A DNA stretch of 64,000 nucleotides from Drosophila miranda (Eukaryota > Arthropoda > Insecta > Diptera > Drosophilidae), in the NCBI RefSeq assembly GCF_003369915.1, contig NC_046675.1:18910001-18974000 (forward strand), in the 5' to 3' direction. Below the pieces are notes generated by a model that was not told the DNA's origin, made no database searches, and saw only the letters and a list, made by a program, of their open reading frames with translations. The translations under genes were made by a program, and so were the position numbers. How positions within the stretch are numbered: position 1 is the stretch's first letter; the number at the start of each line of letters is the position of its first letter. This document shows positions 1 to 10,745 of the stretch, piece after piece.

Positions 1-2450
1 TTCCAAAACAAGACACTGATACTTAAAACCCAGCTGAAGATCCTTTTCAGTCTGCCCCAAATCCGTACCGAGTCAGCAGCAGCGCTAAAAAAAAACTCCA
101 GAGGGCCGTCCACAAGTGCCTCACGACACTCACCCACTCCGAGATCTCCACAAACAGCGTTTTCGCTGAAGAAGTGTTAGTGTACCTCATTTCCGCTATG
201 CTGCCAAAGACGACCTTAAAGCTTTGGGAGCAATCCCCACCTGGCACGCCATAGACAAGTTCCTGGCGGAGCGGTACCTGTCTCTCGAAGTGACCGAGGA
301 CGGCCATCCAGGCATGGAGACTCAGGCCCACTCCAGGGCGAGCATACCCACTTCAGACAATTCCAGAAGCAATCCGTTTCGGTCTCAAGGAAGTCCTTAT
401 CCTAGGAGTGTCCACTCGTTCGTGACAACAGTGAATCAAATGAGGAGCACGTGTCCTCTCTGCTCCAAAGAGTATCATCCAATCCGTTTATGCCCTCATT
501 TCCTTCAAACGCCCGCTGACGCTCGCTCCGACTACATTAAGCAAAAGCAGCTTTGTTTGAACTGCTTTGCAAGAGGCCACCAGATACGAGCATGCCAAAG
601 CGCCCACAATTGTATCACTTGTGCAGACCGGAACCTCACGCTTCTACACCGTAGCAATCCAGCAAACTCCAGCGAAGCGATTTCCACAACGGCACCAAAT
701 TCCTCATCGTACAAAATACAAGTTCTTCCGAAGCTCAGCCAAACGTTCAGTCGTATTTCGCCTCCGGCACGAGTGCTGTCCTTCTAGGCACGGCCATCGT
801 TAATATTTGCCACCTGGGGAAAAATTTCCACGCCCGCGCTCTGATCGACTCTGGCTCCGAGGCGACGTTCATTACGGAACGTCTTGTTGCTATGATCAAA
901 TTGCCACTCCAACGTACACAGGCACAGGTCTCCGGCCTAAACAATGCCGTATCCGCTCAGTCAAAGAAGCTCTGCAGTTTTTCCATTCGCTCTCCGACTA
1001 AGCCGGGCTTACAACTAAATGCCACAGCCTGCGTTATTCCGGAATTGGCCGCGAATATTCCATCGCATCCGATCTCGCAAAGGTTCTTGAAAGACCTGCC
1101 GAACCTCTCATGGGCGGATCCGACGTTTTATGCGAGTTCACAAATAGATGTCCTGATTGGAGCGGATATCCTTCCGCCCAACCAGTAAAGTGGCTCACTG
1201 CCCAACATCTGTGGCTCTCTCCTCGGGCAGGAAACCATTTTCGGCTGGGCACTTACAGGTCCAGTGCCTCAGGTGATGAATAAAATCTCATCGTTTTTGA
1301 GTCAAATTTCCAGACGACCTATCAAACTGGTAGAAGACTCGGGGTCTCTTTACGAAAGCAATTTCATTTCAGCTTCCTCCGCAGAAGTTCTCGGAGTATG
1401 AAAGCTCAACGCTCCGTTCCGAATTCAAGCCTGAAGTTGAATGTGAATCCTTCCTTAGATCAACACAGCCTCACCAGACAATGTAACCGGGCGGCAATTT
1501 CCAATGTTCGAAATCTTTCTCACACCCGTTCCAAGATCGGTACTAATGTGTCTTCGGCTCCTTTATTTCATCTTAGTTCTCCACATCCAGATATGGCCCC
1601 ACGTCCCCGCGCCAACCGCGCCACGGAGAGCCGTCGTGATCGAGGGATCATTTCGTACCGTTGCCGGGTCTGCCGAGGAGTCCATCAAGCCATCAGCAAA
1701 TAATTGCCAAGCACTGTGCCAACTCCGTGCGCGTGGTCCCAACTGCCTCCCGCGCGCTCGGAGGGGCGCTCGGGAGATTTTACGATCCACGATCCATCCG
1801 GCGCTTAAGCCATCACAGAGCATAGATCATAAGGCTTGGGTTAGTTACGTTTCCACCCCTGATTCAAACGGCCGATCTACCACGGACACCCGAACCAAAT
1901 ACACACCTGCATACGTATTTATATCACGAAACACAGCGGCTTTTTATTTCTTGCGACGGCTACTATGAGTTTCACTGGATCATCAACATCGTCGTTGGAG
2001 AATTGAGCAGCGATCCGCCCCACTACGAACAACTTCTTTGAGCGTGCGTTATCTCCGCACTCATTTGCTTGAGTTTTCAGGTCTTTCGTTCTAACTTCAT
2101 TTCTTACAGGTTTTATTTGTTGACCGAATATTTTCCATATCTTTTTGAGCGGGCGTTGTCTCCACACTCAATACTTTTGCCGATTTGCACTATAGCGGCC
2201 ATCGGCCCATTTGTTTAACATTTGTTAACTTATACTAGACGCCACAAGCGCATCGTCAGTGTTGCTGCTTCGTGAACCCGCTGGCTGTCCAGGACAGCTT
2301 TTTTCGGTATTCTCCCTAGGGAATCCAGCTTATTCGCCACTGTCCTACCTATTGAGGTAGGCCGTTCGCTATCCATAACCCCATCTGGTGGCTTCAGCTA
2401 GGCGCCCTTGAGCCACCTCACCAGCCAGACCAGATACTAAATGCTATATT
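1..2450 (+). mobile_element. BEL/Pao LTR retrotransposon copy A, decayed and internally deleted
   Basis: The copy enters the window in mid-gag. Its first 330 bases closely match 42833-43200 of copy B. The gag part reads into a zinc-knuckle-like block from about 452 (CPLCSKEYHPIRLC, then LNCFARGHQIRAC). It is followed by an aspartic-protease domain with the DSGSEATF active-site motif at about 838-880 and the downstream LIGADI motif near 1150. After about 1400 the frame is lost and reverse transcriptase and integrase are missing. The tail from about 1780 resembles the start of copy B's 5' region near 40650, so it is probably the 3' LTR. The right edge near 2450 is uncertain. The domain order gag, zinc knuckle, A17-type protease is typical of BEL/Pao elements. 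Stops and frameshifts make it non-functional. Confidence 0.75.
224..1188 (+). pseudogene. gag-protease remnant of BEL/Pao copy A
   Basis: Two overlapping open stretches (224-787 and about 807-1188, in different frames) cover the end of gag with Cys/His knuckles and the retroviral-type protease. The shift between them lies near 780-800. A stop at 1186-1188 follows the DILPPNQ end of the protease. Protease-like sequence then continues to about 1400 (GQETIFGWALTGP), where reading breaks up. Confidence 0.65.
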
Positions 2451-3292
2451 GCACGAAAAGAGCGACGCGTTAGTGTGTTACTACTTAATGCTTCTTAAAC
2501 ACAAGAGCAAATAGAGGCAGTCCGTGAATCGGCTGGATTAGAAAAGCGTATCCTTGACTTATTGTGGTCTCAACTTTTAAAATCTTGTTTTTTGTATATC
2601 TTGTTAGGACCTAGCGGAATATATAAATGTTGTATGTGTGAGTATTCTGACTACAACGCATAATATACAGCATGAAAACACAAACCAAACAATTGATTTG
2701 GAGAATTTTGCGACGATAACATTGTGAAATTATTAAAGGTTCGAGAAGAGGGATAAAAGGGGAAAAACACGTTTATTGCATATATATTCCTCAGAAAGGA
2801 TTTATACAATTTTTGCTGTACTTTAACTGTGCAGAGTCGTCTAGATGAGGAACGATTATTTAGGAATTGTTATATATTAATTTCTATGGCAATGAAACAA
2901 CTTTTTATTATATTTCAAAGTATTTGTTCACCGTTTCACCGTCCTCCTCCAGAGCACAACTAATATATACCTACAAAAACATTCCAAGTCTGAACAGATT
3001 AACGAAAGCTTAAACGACACTGTTTGATAACCAATTTTCTTAAACTTATTATTATGCGGAAAACAACAAAAATTTAATCTCATGTTCCATTTTTCGTTGT
3101 TCCAAATAGACGATAGTTTGGTGAATATAATTTTATACAAAATATCGAACAGTATTGATATAGGACACAACTCTTGACTAGATAGTTTTGCATAACAACG
3201 CATCACCAATATATATTTCATAACCAATCTACCTAGTAGATTTTAACTTTTTAAATTTTCTTTACAAAAAGGGAGAGTTATAACTTATTTTA
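2451..3292. other. AT-rich spacer upstream of the mRpL37-like gene
   Basis: No coding region with splice support or codon consistency is visible. A 99-codon frame on the minus strand (2928-3227) is the only long open stretch and shows no recognisable motif. The last part should contain the promoter of the gene starting at 3293, but no clear core promoter motif was found. Confidence 0.5.
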
Positions 3293-4693
3293 ATGCGTCT
3301 TACTAATCAGCTATGCGCTCAACATATTGGGTGGCATTTTAAGAAGCATTGGCTAATTCAGGGCAAGCGTGTGCCGCGTGAAACTGGCGCTGCCGCTGAG
3401 TTACTAAGACTTTCAGCTCAAGTCAGGACACCTATTGACTTATTAGCTCCGAAAGGAGAGAGGCTTATGTGAGTAGGAACGTATATAAATACATATATGT
3501 AAATATATTTTCGTGATTAATTCAAAATTAGGTTAGACTTCATTGGAACAAGTCCAAGAGCGATTTCCGAGAACAATGCGCATCCAAAATCGGATTCTAC
3601 TGCTTGCCATTCCTATGATGATAACAGTCTGCTAATTGGTGGATTACCCCAAGCCCAAGTATTGACAAATACTATAGAGGTTAAAACGTTTCCTCCAAAA
3701 ATCGAAGAAGCTGTTGCTAACCAGAAGTTGCCAAACGGTATTGATAGAAATATTCGAAACGCTATTTTGTCTGCACATGTGCTTGATGCTGAGCAGGTTA
3801 AATTGCCTAAGATTAAGTTGATTGAGCGACCTGCCTTTAACTTGCCTCGCAACTATGGAATTTCCCACGAAAGAATCAAGTAACAGGCACCTACCTCTCA
3901 ATTTATGGCATACAATAATATGAATTTATTTTTAGTCGACTGCTAGTAAACAGAATATTACATGAAATTGAAAAATTGGCTGGTCGTTCCCTCACAGTAC
4001 GCCGAAAGCTGTTTGATAATGCTGCATTTAAAGCGTCGTTGAATAAAGACAGTGATAAGATTGGATTTGCGATCAATGCAAATAAATTAGTTTGCTCTAA
4101 TCGTGCGATTGAAGGTGTGAAATTGAAGTTTAACGGCAATTTGCCTGATCTGTACCCAATGAAATGTACAATTTCAATACCAAAAAAGCCTATTGATAAA
4201 AATGACAACTTCTATCGTAAGTAATAGGAATGAAAGCGAATTATTCAATGTAAAAAAAATCGTCTTTTCAGCGTTTCGGACAGATGCTACCTGCTCTCAT
4301 CCACACACCGTTTTTTCTTTCTTTGATACAAATTTGGTAAACACTCATGGATCCGAGGTCACAACTTCTCAATTTCAAGCACGAACATTATTAAAAGGGT
4401 TTGTAGTTGCTGTAGCACGGGCCAAGCATTTGCATGGCGCCTCCAGAGAAGGAGATCTTGCGAAACCCATCGTTGTACAAAGTGTTCAGACCGACGGTAG
4501 GACATTTCACTTTGGTGTATTCCAGCTGAATACCCTTGATATTAGTTCTAAGAACTCTTTAAAGAACTTTTGGTTCCACAGGGAGAGTTACGAATTATTT
4601 TCCAAGTGCGGTTACGAAACAGGGAGTCCGTATTTAGATAATTACAATAGCGACATCTTTCGCATACTTAATGCCTTTTATTGTAGCTCCTAA
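3293..4693 (+). CDS. mRpL37: Mitochondrial ribosomal protein L37-like (large subunit)
   Basis: Four exons join in one frame: 3293-3468, 3532-3879, 3936-4216 and 4272-4693, giving 408 aa. All introns are 55-63 bases with GT..AG ends, as in compact fly genes. The length fits animal MRPL37 (about 420 aa). The last exon carries the most telling block, PIVVQSVQTDGRTFHFGVFQLNTL, similar to the C-terminal region of animal MRPL37; exon 4 opens with PFRTDAT. The protein is nuclear-encoded and is expected to be imported into mitochondria as part of the 39S subunit. The basic N-terminus with an amphipathic look (residues 1-40) fits a targeting peptide. No frame damage is seen although BEL and LOA elements lie on both sides. 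The assignment rests on remembered family similarity. Confidence 0.8.
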
Positions 4694-4702
4694 AATATAC
4701 AA

Positions 4703-4708
4703 AATAAA
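4703..4708 (+). terminator. Poly(A) signal AATAAA of the mRpL37-like gene
   Basis: A canonical AATAAA lies 10 bases after the stop codon in an A/T-rich tail, giving a very short 3' UTR. Confidence 0.6.
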
Positions 4709-5990
4709 GTTTTAAACAACAAAATTAAAACACAAACACCTACATTTCCCTTTCAAGAGGACCATGCGCTTATATGTTGTCAGTATTTTTTATACAGGCG
4801 GTATATAAGACAGAGTTAGCTAACCGATTATATTGTAAAGCTTTAAAAAAATGAAATTTTCTGTATGAGGCAGATTATTATATATTTTTGATAGAATACG
4901 GTCTACTACTGGCTTTAGTTTTGATATTTACGAGTAGTCCACTCAACTTTCTTTTGTTTATATATTTTAAAGCCTTTAATTGAATGTGTTTTTACAGACA
5001 CATTACCGGATTTAGGAATAGAAATTTGAGAATTAGTTTTCAAATATTTGAGAATTTTTGTATGGAGCTATGAGCGACGACTGTTTCTATTATTCTAGTA
5101 GATCTGTTATGACTTTTAAGCAGGGACCGTAATCATTATAAGTTATTTAATAAAAGTTACTTGGTTATATTTAAATTTTTTTAAAGTATTTTTAAAAAGA
5201 ACATTTTAACGGAGGGCGTAGCTTTGTGGTCCCTTAAGGATATGCACCAACATTGGCGAGCATTTTAACACAGAAGCCGTAAATTCCTGTTGTTTTATTT
5301 TAAGCGAAAAAAAAGTCACTCGAGATGCATTACTTTTAATTTCGCTCTGCAGTTATCATTGATTTGTTTAATGATTGTGCATGAATGTTCCTTACCAATT
5401 ACTCTGCAGTTACCGGGAAAACAAACCTTTTCCGCTGTGGATTATAAAGGTACTGCTTCGTCGCACCATCGTCGAAACTTTCCGTGTTCGGCTTTAGATC
5501 ACATCACTAAGCAACTGGATGGGATGCTCATCCTCATAAATTGGTAAATTTATTTCAACCTTCTACACAGAGAATATCAAAATGATTGGGATATGTTCTC
5601 TGAGTCAGTTCGTGACTACCTTGGTCGTAGTATTAACTAGTTCTATAAATCATAGCATACTAAACTAATGCTCTATTATTGCTCGCTAATTGTACTGACT
5701 ACTGCACTAAAATCATATTTCGCTCTCGCTGCTAATCATGGTTTGCTTTTTTGGCAGTTGCATTCGATAATTAGTCTTAAACTATGTTTATATAACAAAT
5801 TATATACATATGTATGTACATTTAAATAGACAAAAATCGCCTTATTAATTCAATAATTTCGCGACAGCTAGTAAAAATCTTAACTAGGTTAATAGCTTAA
5901 CATCAATATACATATACGTATTGTAGATTTTTATGTACAATGCCGTGCATTAGTCTGGAAAAGGTTCAAGAACGGCTCGATCGATTTGGA
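4709..5990. other. AT-rich spacer, no gene recognised
   Basis: The sequence is AT-rich with many short open stretches. The longest (5290-5547, +) has no motif, no splice context and no codon pattern that sets it apart from chance. No RNA gene was recognised. Confidence 0.5.
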
Positions 5991-6290
5991 TGGTTATACC
6001 CGTTACTCAAAGAGTAAGAGTACTCAAAGTGATGGGTATATAAAATACATAGATGCATGGAAAAGCAAGTAGAAAGCGGTTCCGACCTCATAACTATGTT
6101 TATTCTTGATCTATAGCCGAGGTCATATAGTCTGTCTGTCAGTCCGTAAGTCTGTCCATCCGTTTTGATGAGCGGGTATATTTCAGAGCCTTTAAGAGCT
6201 ACAGCAAGACTCCTGAGATATATCTTTGACGTTGACATGACTGCATCTTGCAAGAGGCGATGCAATTACTGCACCGTCAAGTGGCCCGTC
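5991..6290 (+). mobile_element. DINE-1-like (Helitron-derived) fragment
   Basis: It begins with a TTATACCCGTTACTCAAAGAG-type start and continues with GGTTCCGACCTCATAA. An 'ATAGCCGAGGTC' block follows, then repeated GTCTGTC/GTCCGT units. The same series of blocks recurs in this window at 36.3, 54.15, 55.7 (inverted) and 61.3 kb. This series is characteristic of the abundant non-autonomous DINE-1/INE-1 family of Drosophila. Only the 5' portion is present. Confidence 0.7.
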
Positions 6291-6533
6291 TGGAACCAGC
6301 AGAAGGCTGTTACGCGAGCATGCAGGAAAGATAGCTGTTAGACTAATATTCGAGGAAAATTAGCACTAAACTTACCAAGAGAACTGGGCATGCATTCAAA
6401 ATACAAATACCACTACATTTACTAATGACTAGGAAGGTGTGTAGGTTAGGTTAGGTAGAGGTGGCTGCCAGGCTAGGCCGGTTTCGGCCCGTTGTGATAC
6501 CGCTTGGGATCATTCCCTCCCTGCAGTGAGATT

Positions 6534-7415
6534 TCATATCAAGTTGTCCCATCCAGATGCTCTTATAAAGTTTGCGATCTTTCTGGGACACAGCGTGGAC
6601 ATCTCCGAGATGTCGTTCAGAAAGGCGGAGCCCAAGTGATGCAGCCTCCTTCTGCTGAGAGCTGGACAGGAACAGAACAGGTGTTCCACTGTCTCCTCCT
6701 CGTCCTCGTCTCTGCAGCTGCGGCAGAAATCATTGTATGGGGCACCCAGCCTACTTGCGTGGGTGCCTACTAGCCAGTGTCCTGTGAGGGAACGTATGAC
6801 CGCGCTGCACCTTTCCCTGCCTAGTTTGCAGAGCTCAGCGGTGCGCTTCTTATCTATGGTCGGCCATGTTTGCCGAGCTGTGCGACAACGTGGCCCTATT
6901 TGCCACTTGTTGTCTGTTAGTCGCATGTACTGCTCTTTTATGATGATCTTGCAGGTGGCCATAGGCATACAAATATCCTCCTTATCTTGGAGAAGGGGGG
7001 TCGTGGTACCAGATCTGGCCAGCTCGTCCGCTATGCAGTTGCCCTCGATGTCCCGGTGGCCCGGGACCCATATAAGGCTGATAGCAAATTGCTGAGCCAT
7101 CTCGTGAAGAGATCTGCGGCACTTCGCCACAGTAGCCGAGTTCGAGGAGATCGCGTTAAGTGATCTCATCGCAGCTTGGCTATCGCTGTAGATGTTTAGA
7201 TTGGTTGCCGTGGTGGTAACCGTGTGAAGGCAGTACAGAGCCTCCCTGATTGCTGTAACTTCCGCTTGGAGGACGCTACAGTGATCCGGGAGCCTGAAAG
7301 ATTGCCTTATGTTTAGCTGTTCAGAGTAGATTCCTCCTCCAACCCTGCCGTCCAGCTTTGAGCCATCCGTGAAGATGCTTATGGCCCCTCTGGGCCGGGG
7401 AGTCCCTCGAGCCAT
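6534..7415 (-). CDS. LOA-element RNase H and C-terminal zinc-knuckle region (fragment)
   Basis: The 293-codon open stretch starts with the RNase H first strand, FTDGSKLDG. The acidic residues of the fold are visible: Asp in TDGS, Glu in LQAEV, Asp in YSDSQAA and Asp in CIADELA. So the catalytic set appears intact. Near the end, CRSCRDEDEE..HLFCSCPAL forms the Cys/His cluster usual at the C-terminus of LOA and jockey ORF2 proteins. It belongs to copy 2 of the LOA element and is separated by frameshifts from the reverse transcriptase upstream. Confidence 0.75.
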   Translation of the reverse strand: MARGTPRPRGAISIFTDGSKLDGRVGGGIYSEQLNIRQSFRLPDHCSVLQAEVTAIREALYCLHTVTTTATNLNIYSDSQAAMRSLNAISSNSATVAKCRRSLHEMAQQFAISLIWVPGHRDIEGNCIADELARSGTTTPLLQDKEDICMPMATCKIIIKEQYMRLTDNKWQIGPRCRTARQTWPTIDKKRTAELCKLGRERCSAVIRSLTGHWLVGTHASRLGAPYNDFCRSCRDEDEEETVEHLFCSCPALSRRRLHHLGSAFLNDISEMSTLCPRKIANFIRASGWDNLI

Positions 7416-8033
7416 TCGTCTCTATGAGGGATAATTGTGCCGAATGGAGTCTCCGTGTGCTCCCTTGGAACTTGATAGTCCGTTCTTGCTGGGACCATGT
7501 TGTTTTTATTTAGTATAGATGAGTGACCTATGTGTTGAGGTACCCATTGTTCAGAGTCCCTAAGACGTATTGCTGCCATTTCTGCCCGCTCCTTTCCTGC
7601 AAGGTCAAGGCTCTGAAGGCATAACATGGCGTTTAGCGCATCTTTTGGTGTAGTTCGAAGAGCTCCACTGATGCAGAGGGCGGCTGAACCTTGCCCAGCT
7701 GATTGGTGATCGTCCTTTCTGTTAGGGCAGGCCACCAGACAGTAACTCCGTAGAGTATTATAGGTCTGACTATTGCCAGATATATCCATAGGACTCTGCT
7801 TGGGTTCATGCCCCACTTTAGGCCGATAGCTTTTTTGCAAGTGTAGAGTGCTGTCGTTGCCTTCTTCACCCTATCCTTGACATTCAAGTTCCAGTTAAGC
7901 TTTTTGTCAATTACCAACCCTAAGTAACTGGCACTGTCGCTGAAGGAGAGCCTGTATCCATTTAGTATTGGGGGGTTGAGGGGCGGGACCTTGTATTTTT
8001 TTGTGAATAACACGAGTTCCGTTTTCGAGGGAT

Positions 8034-9206
8034 TTAGTCCCAATCCGCGCGATTCTGTCCATCCGGACAATCGAGCAAGCTTGCGCTCATTGGGTCGCAT
8101 AGTGTTTGGGGGTATTTCCCCGCGAAGACAATTGCAGCGTCGTCCGCGTATGCCACTACTTTACAGCCCCCCTCTTCCAGGTCGCATAGAATCTTATTGA
8201 CTGCCATGTTCCACAGAAGAGGAGACAGAACTCCCCCTTGCGGGGTTCCTCTGTTGACATACCTTGACTGGGTGGACGATCCCATCGATGATGTCACCGT
8301 GCTGCGTATAAGCAATTGATTACTGAGCATCACCAAGTGACGGTCCACCCCCAGGTCAGTCAGGGCTTCTGTAATGGCGCCCGGTGTGACGTTGTTGAAG
8401 GCTCGCTCGATATCGAGAAAAGCTATTAGTGAGTATTCTTTGAGATTCAGAGATTTTTCTACAATCGAGATCACTTCATGAAATGCCGTTTCCGTGGATT
8501 TTTCTTTCCGGTAGGCATGCTGCACACTTGAGTACAGCTGGGGGCTTATGGTTGTCCGTAATTGTAACCCGATAAGTCTCTCAAAGGTTTTGAGTAGGAA
8601 AGACGATAAACTAGCCTTAAGCCATGCTTGCGGTATTGTGTATACCGCCAGTATCTTCCGGAAAATACTATGTAGCCAGTTGATGGCCGTATCCCCGGCC
8701 TTCTGAAGTTGGGCCGGGATTACCTGGTCCGGGCCTGGCGATTTACACGGGTTGAAGCTGTTTACTGCCCAACTTATGTTCCGTTTTGTAAGGATATGGT
8801 CCATCGATTCTACCGATCTCTCTCCTTGGAGGTGTGTCGGCTCGGTGGTTGTGCATCCGGGGAAATGCGTGTCGAGCAGAATGTGTAGGGACTCCTCACT
8901 GGAGTTGGTCCACGTACCATCATTCTTTTTGAGGTAACCTACCGAAGGGGTAGTTTTTGAGAGAACTTTCCGGAGTCTTGCGGCCTCCGAAGTTTCCTCG
9001 ATTTCGGAGCAAAATGTTTGCCAGGAGGCGCTTTTAGCCTTCCTCGTTTCCTTTTTGTATAGTGCTAGACTGGTTTTATAGTCTGTCCAAGGGTGAAGGG
9101 TGTCTAGTTGCTTAGACCACCAGGGTGGTTTCTTTTTCCCCCTTGGTCTGGTAGAAGGGAATGCTGCCTTGTAGGCTTTGTTGCACGCATCCGTAAACCT
9201 GTTCAC
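8034..9206 (-). CDS. LOA-element reverse transcriptase (fragment)
   Basis: This 390-codon open stretch holds the fingers and palm of a non-LTR reverse transcriptase. Visible are NPCKSPGPDQV, QHAYRKEKSTETA, the Asp-containing FLDIERAFN, GTPQGGVLSPLLW and the catalytic box VAYADDAAIV. The motif that should read like 'RPISL' before FERLIGLQL is deleted, so a short in-frame loss is likely. The thumb continues in another frame (8100-7633). Confidence 0.8.
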   Translation of the reverse strand: MNRFTDACNKAYKAAFPSTRPRGKKKPPWWSKQLDTLHPWTDYKTSLALYKKETRKAKSASWQTFCSEIEETSEAARLRKVLSKTTPSVGYLKKNDGTWTNSSEESLHILLDTHFPGCTTTEPTHLQGERSVESMDHILTKRNISWAVNSFNPCKSPGPDQVIPAQLQKAGDTAINWLHSIFRKILAVYTIPQAWLKASLSSFLLKTFERLIGLQLRTTISPQLYSSVQHAYRKEKSTETAFHEVISIVEKSLNLKEYSLIAFLDIERAFNNVTPGAITEALTDLGVDRHLVMLSNQLLIRSTVTSSMGSSTQSRYVNRGTPQGGVLSPLLWNMAVNKILCDLEEGGCKVVAYADDAAIVFAGKYPQTLCDPMSASLLDCPDGQNRADWD

Positions 9207-9384
9207 AAGACGGTTTAGGTTGTCTTACGTGTTCGGGCAATTAGGGGCGTTAGGAGGGAGTAGTTTCTCCAGGGTTGTGCTATATTTTTCCCAGTTGGCT
9301 TTTCTGGGGTTGATATAGTCGGTGGGTTAATCTCGAAGGATAATATCGTCTCGATATACCTGTGGTCTGAGAAGGAGTGGTCTC

Positions 9385-10064
9385 CTAGGACTTTCCAGCT
9401 CTTGTGATTGTGTCTAGCAGTTTGTTTGACACTAGCGTGAGGTCAATGACCTCCTGCCGATATTTAATTATAAACGTGGGGTCGTTGCCCCGATTGAAAA
9501 TGAATAAATTTGAGTTCAGGATGAAGCTGAACAGTGACTCACCCCTTACATTCGTGTCCTTGCTCCCCCATTGGGTGTGGTGGGCGTTGGAATCACAACC
9601 TATAAGTAGGTCTTTGCCCGTCCTTTCGCTGTTGCTGGCTATTTTGCGAACAAGGTCGTTGGGAGGATCATTCTCCTCGTGGGCCATATAGGATGCCACC
9701 AGCCTGAGATGATTCCCGTTTAGCTCTAGGCTTGCCGCCGTGTTATCGCCGTGTTATGGAGCAGAAAGATATTTAAATGCTTTCTCGCAAGTATGCAGGT
9801 ACGGATTTTACCTTCATTTTGGGATACAATGATCTTGTATTGTATTGTCCCCAATCTACAGACCTTGCTTCCTACCACCCAAGGCTCCTGGATCAGGACT
9901 ACGTCGGCTCCGCTTGCGTCTAAGCGGAGTATGAGAGCAGCTAATGCTGCTTTACAGTGGTGAAGATTTATTTGAAGGATCCTTAGGACCATCTTCAAGA
10001 TTCTCCACCACCGTAATGTCTGCGTCCGAGTCGTCTGAGACTTTTTCTCGGCACATTGACTCAA
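9385..10064 (-). pseudogene. LOA-element endonuclease domain, broken
   Basis: Two open stretches (10064-9726 and 9699-9385) cover the N-terminal endonuclease. The first contains LRILQINLHHCKAA and VVLIQEPWV, the second LIGCDSNAHHTQWGS and EVIDLTLVS. These are the expected EEP-nuclease landmarks (QINL.., QEPW, D.NAHH). A frameshift divides them around 9700-9726. Confidence 0.7.
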
Positions 10065-10689
10065 AGTCGAGCATCAGCTCCGTCTCCGAAGAGAAGCCTT
10101 CCTGGACTGGCTCCAGCTCGTCGTCAGGCTCTTCGAGCTCCGCAGCGACATCCTGCACGTCTGGGTTGACGACAGGAAGCGCCGCGGCCGCCGCGGCCGC
10201 TTTGTACACCTTGATGGTGACCGAGCTGAAGCCGAAGTTAAGCTCTCCTTTTGCTGCCGCTATCGGGGCCAGCGACTCTTTATTGAGAACGAGCACTGCC
10301 TGGTTAGTCGGCCCTTGTGTCGTCTCAACCTTGGCTACCTTCCAATCCGAGGTCGGTAGTCCTGGGTTGCATCTTTGCAACATCTTGAGGATGCGTTCTG
10401 GCTCCTTGAAGGTAGCCGGCACCCAAATTCTGGCCCTCGGTCTGCTGGGCACCTCGCTCCAGTCGACTGCGACGAGTTTCGCCCCAGCATAGACCTCGCC
10501 GACCTGCGCTACCGCCGCTTTATAAAGCTTTACGGAGCACTCGTCTTCGCAGGCAATTATCTTGACGTTGCCCTGGAACCACCCCATGTCCTTGCAAACT
10601 GGCGGTGGTCCTGGGTCTTCGTCGAGGAGGTCGAAGCAGCCCTTTTTACCATGCAAGCGGTGCCCCACTCCGATAGCACCCGTCTCCAA
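9952..10689 (-). CDS. LOA-element ORF1 protein (DUF4780-like, 5' incomplete)
   Basis: The 245-codon frame carries an RNA-recognition-like region with ACEDECSVKLYKAAV, RARIWVPATF and VLVLNKESL, then an alanine-rich and acidic tail. This resembles ORF1 proteins of LOA-type elements. The real N-terminus is missing, because upstream of about 10745 the sequence belongs to another copy. It overlaps the endonuclease frame by about 110 bases. Confidence 0.6.
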   Translation of the reverse strand: METGAIGVGHRLHGKKGCFDLLDEDPGPPPVCKDMGWFQGNVKIIACEDECSVKLYKAAVAQVGEVYAGAKLVAVDWSEVPSRPRARIWVPATFKEPERILKMLQRCNPGLPTSDWKVAKVETTQGPTNQAVLVLNKESLAPIAAAKGELNFGFSSVTIKVYKAAAAAAALPVVNPDVQDVAAELEEPDDELEPVQEGFSSETELMLDFESMCREKVSDDSDADITVVENLEDGPKDPSNKSSPL

Positions 10690-10745
10690 CTTGGGAGCTT
10701 CTTGATAAAAAGGTTGATTGCTAGGTGTTTGTTAGTCCAGTGCAT

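Larger units (their letters stand above)
6437..10745 (-). mobile_element. LOA-clade non-LTR retrotransposon, copy 2 (5' truncated, decayed)
   Basis: Read on the minus strand, domains appear in order: ORF1 (10689-9952), apurinic-type endonuclease (10064-9385), reverse transcriptase (9206-8034), thumb/connection (8100-7633) and RNase H with a Cys/His tail (7415-6534). A C-terminal RNase H with a jockey-like reverse transcriptase fits the LOA clade (Loa, Bilbo, Baggins, Trim). Several frameshifts separate the blocks, so the copy is dead. The 3' end near 6437 carries CCTAACCTAACCTA. The 5' end joins copy 1 abruptly near 10745. Confidence 0.8.

Noticed and set aside
2928..3227. 99-codon minus frame in the first spacer
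   Set aside because: AT-rich, no motif, no splice partner and no poly(A) context. Likely chance.
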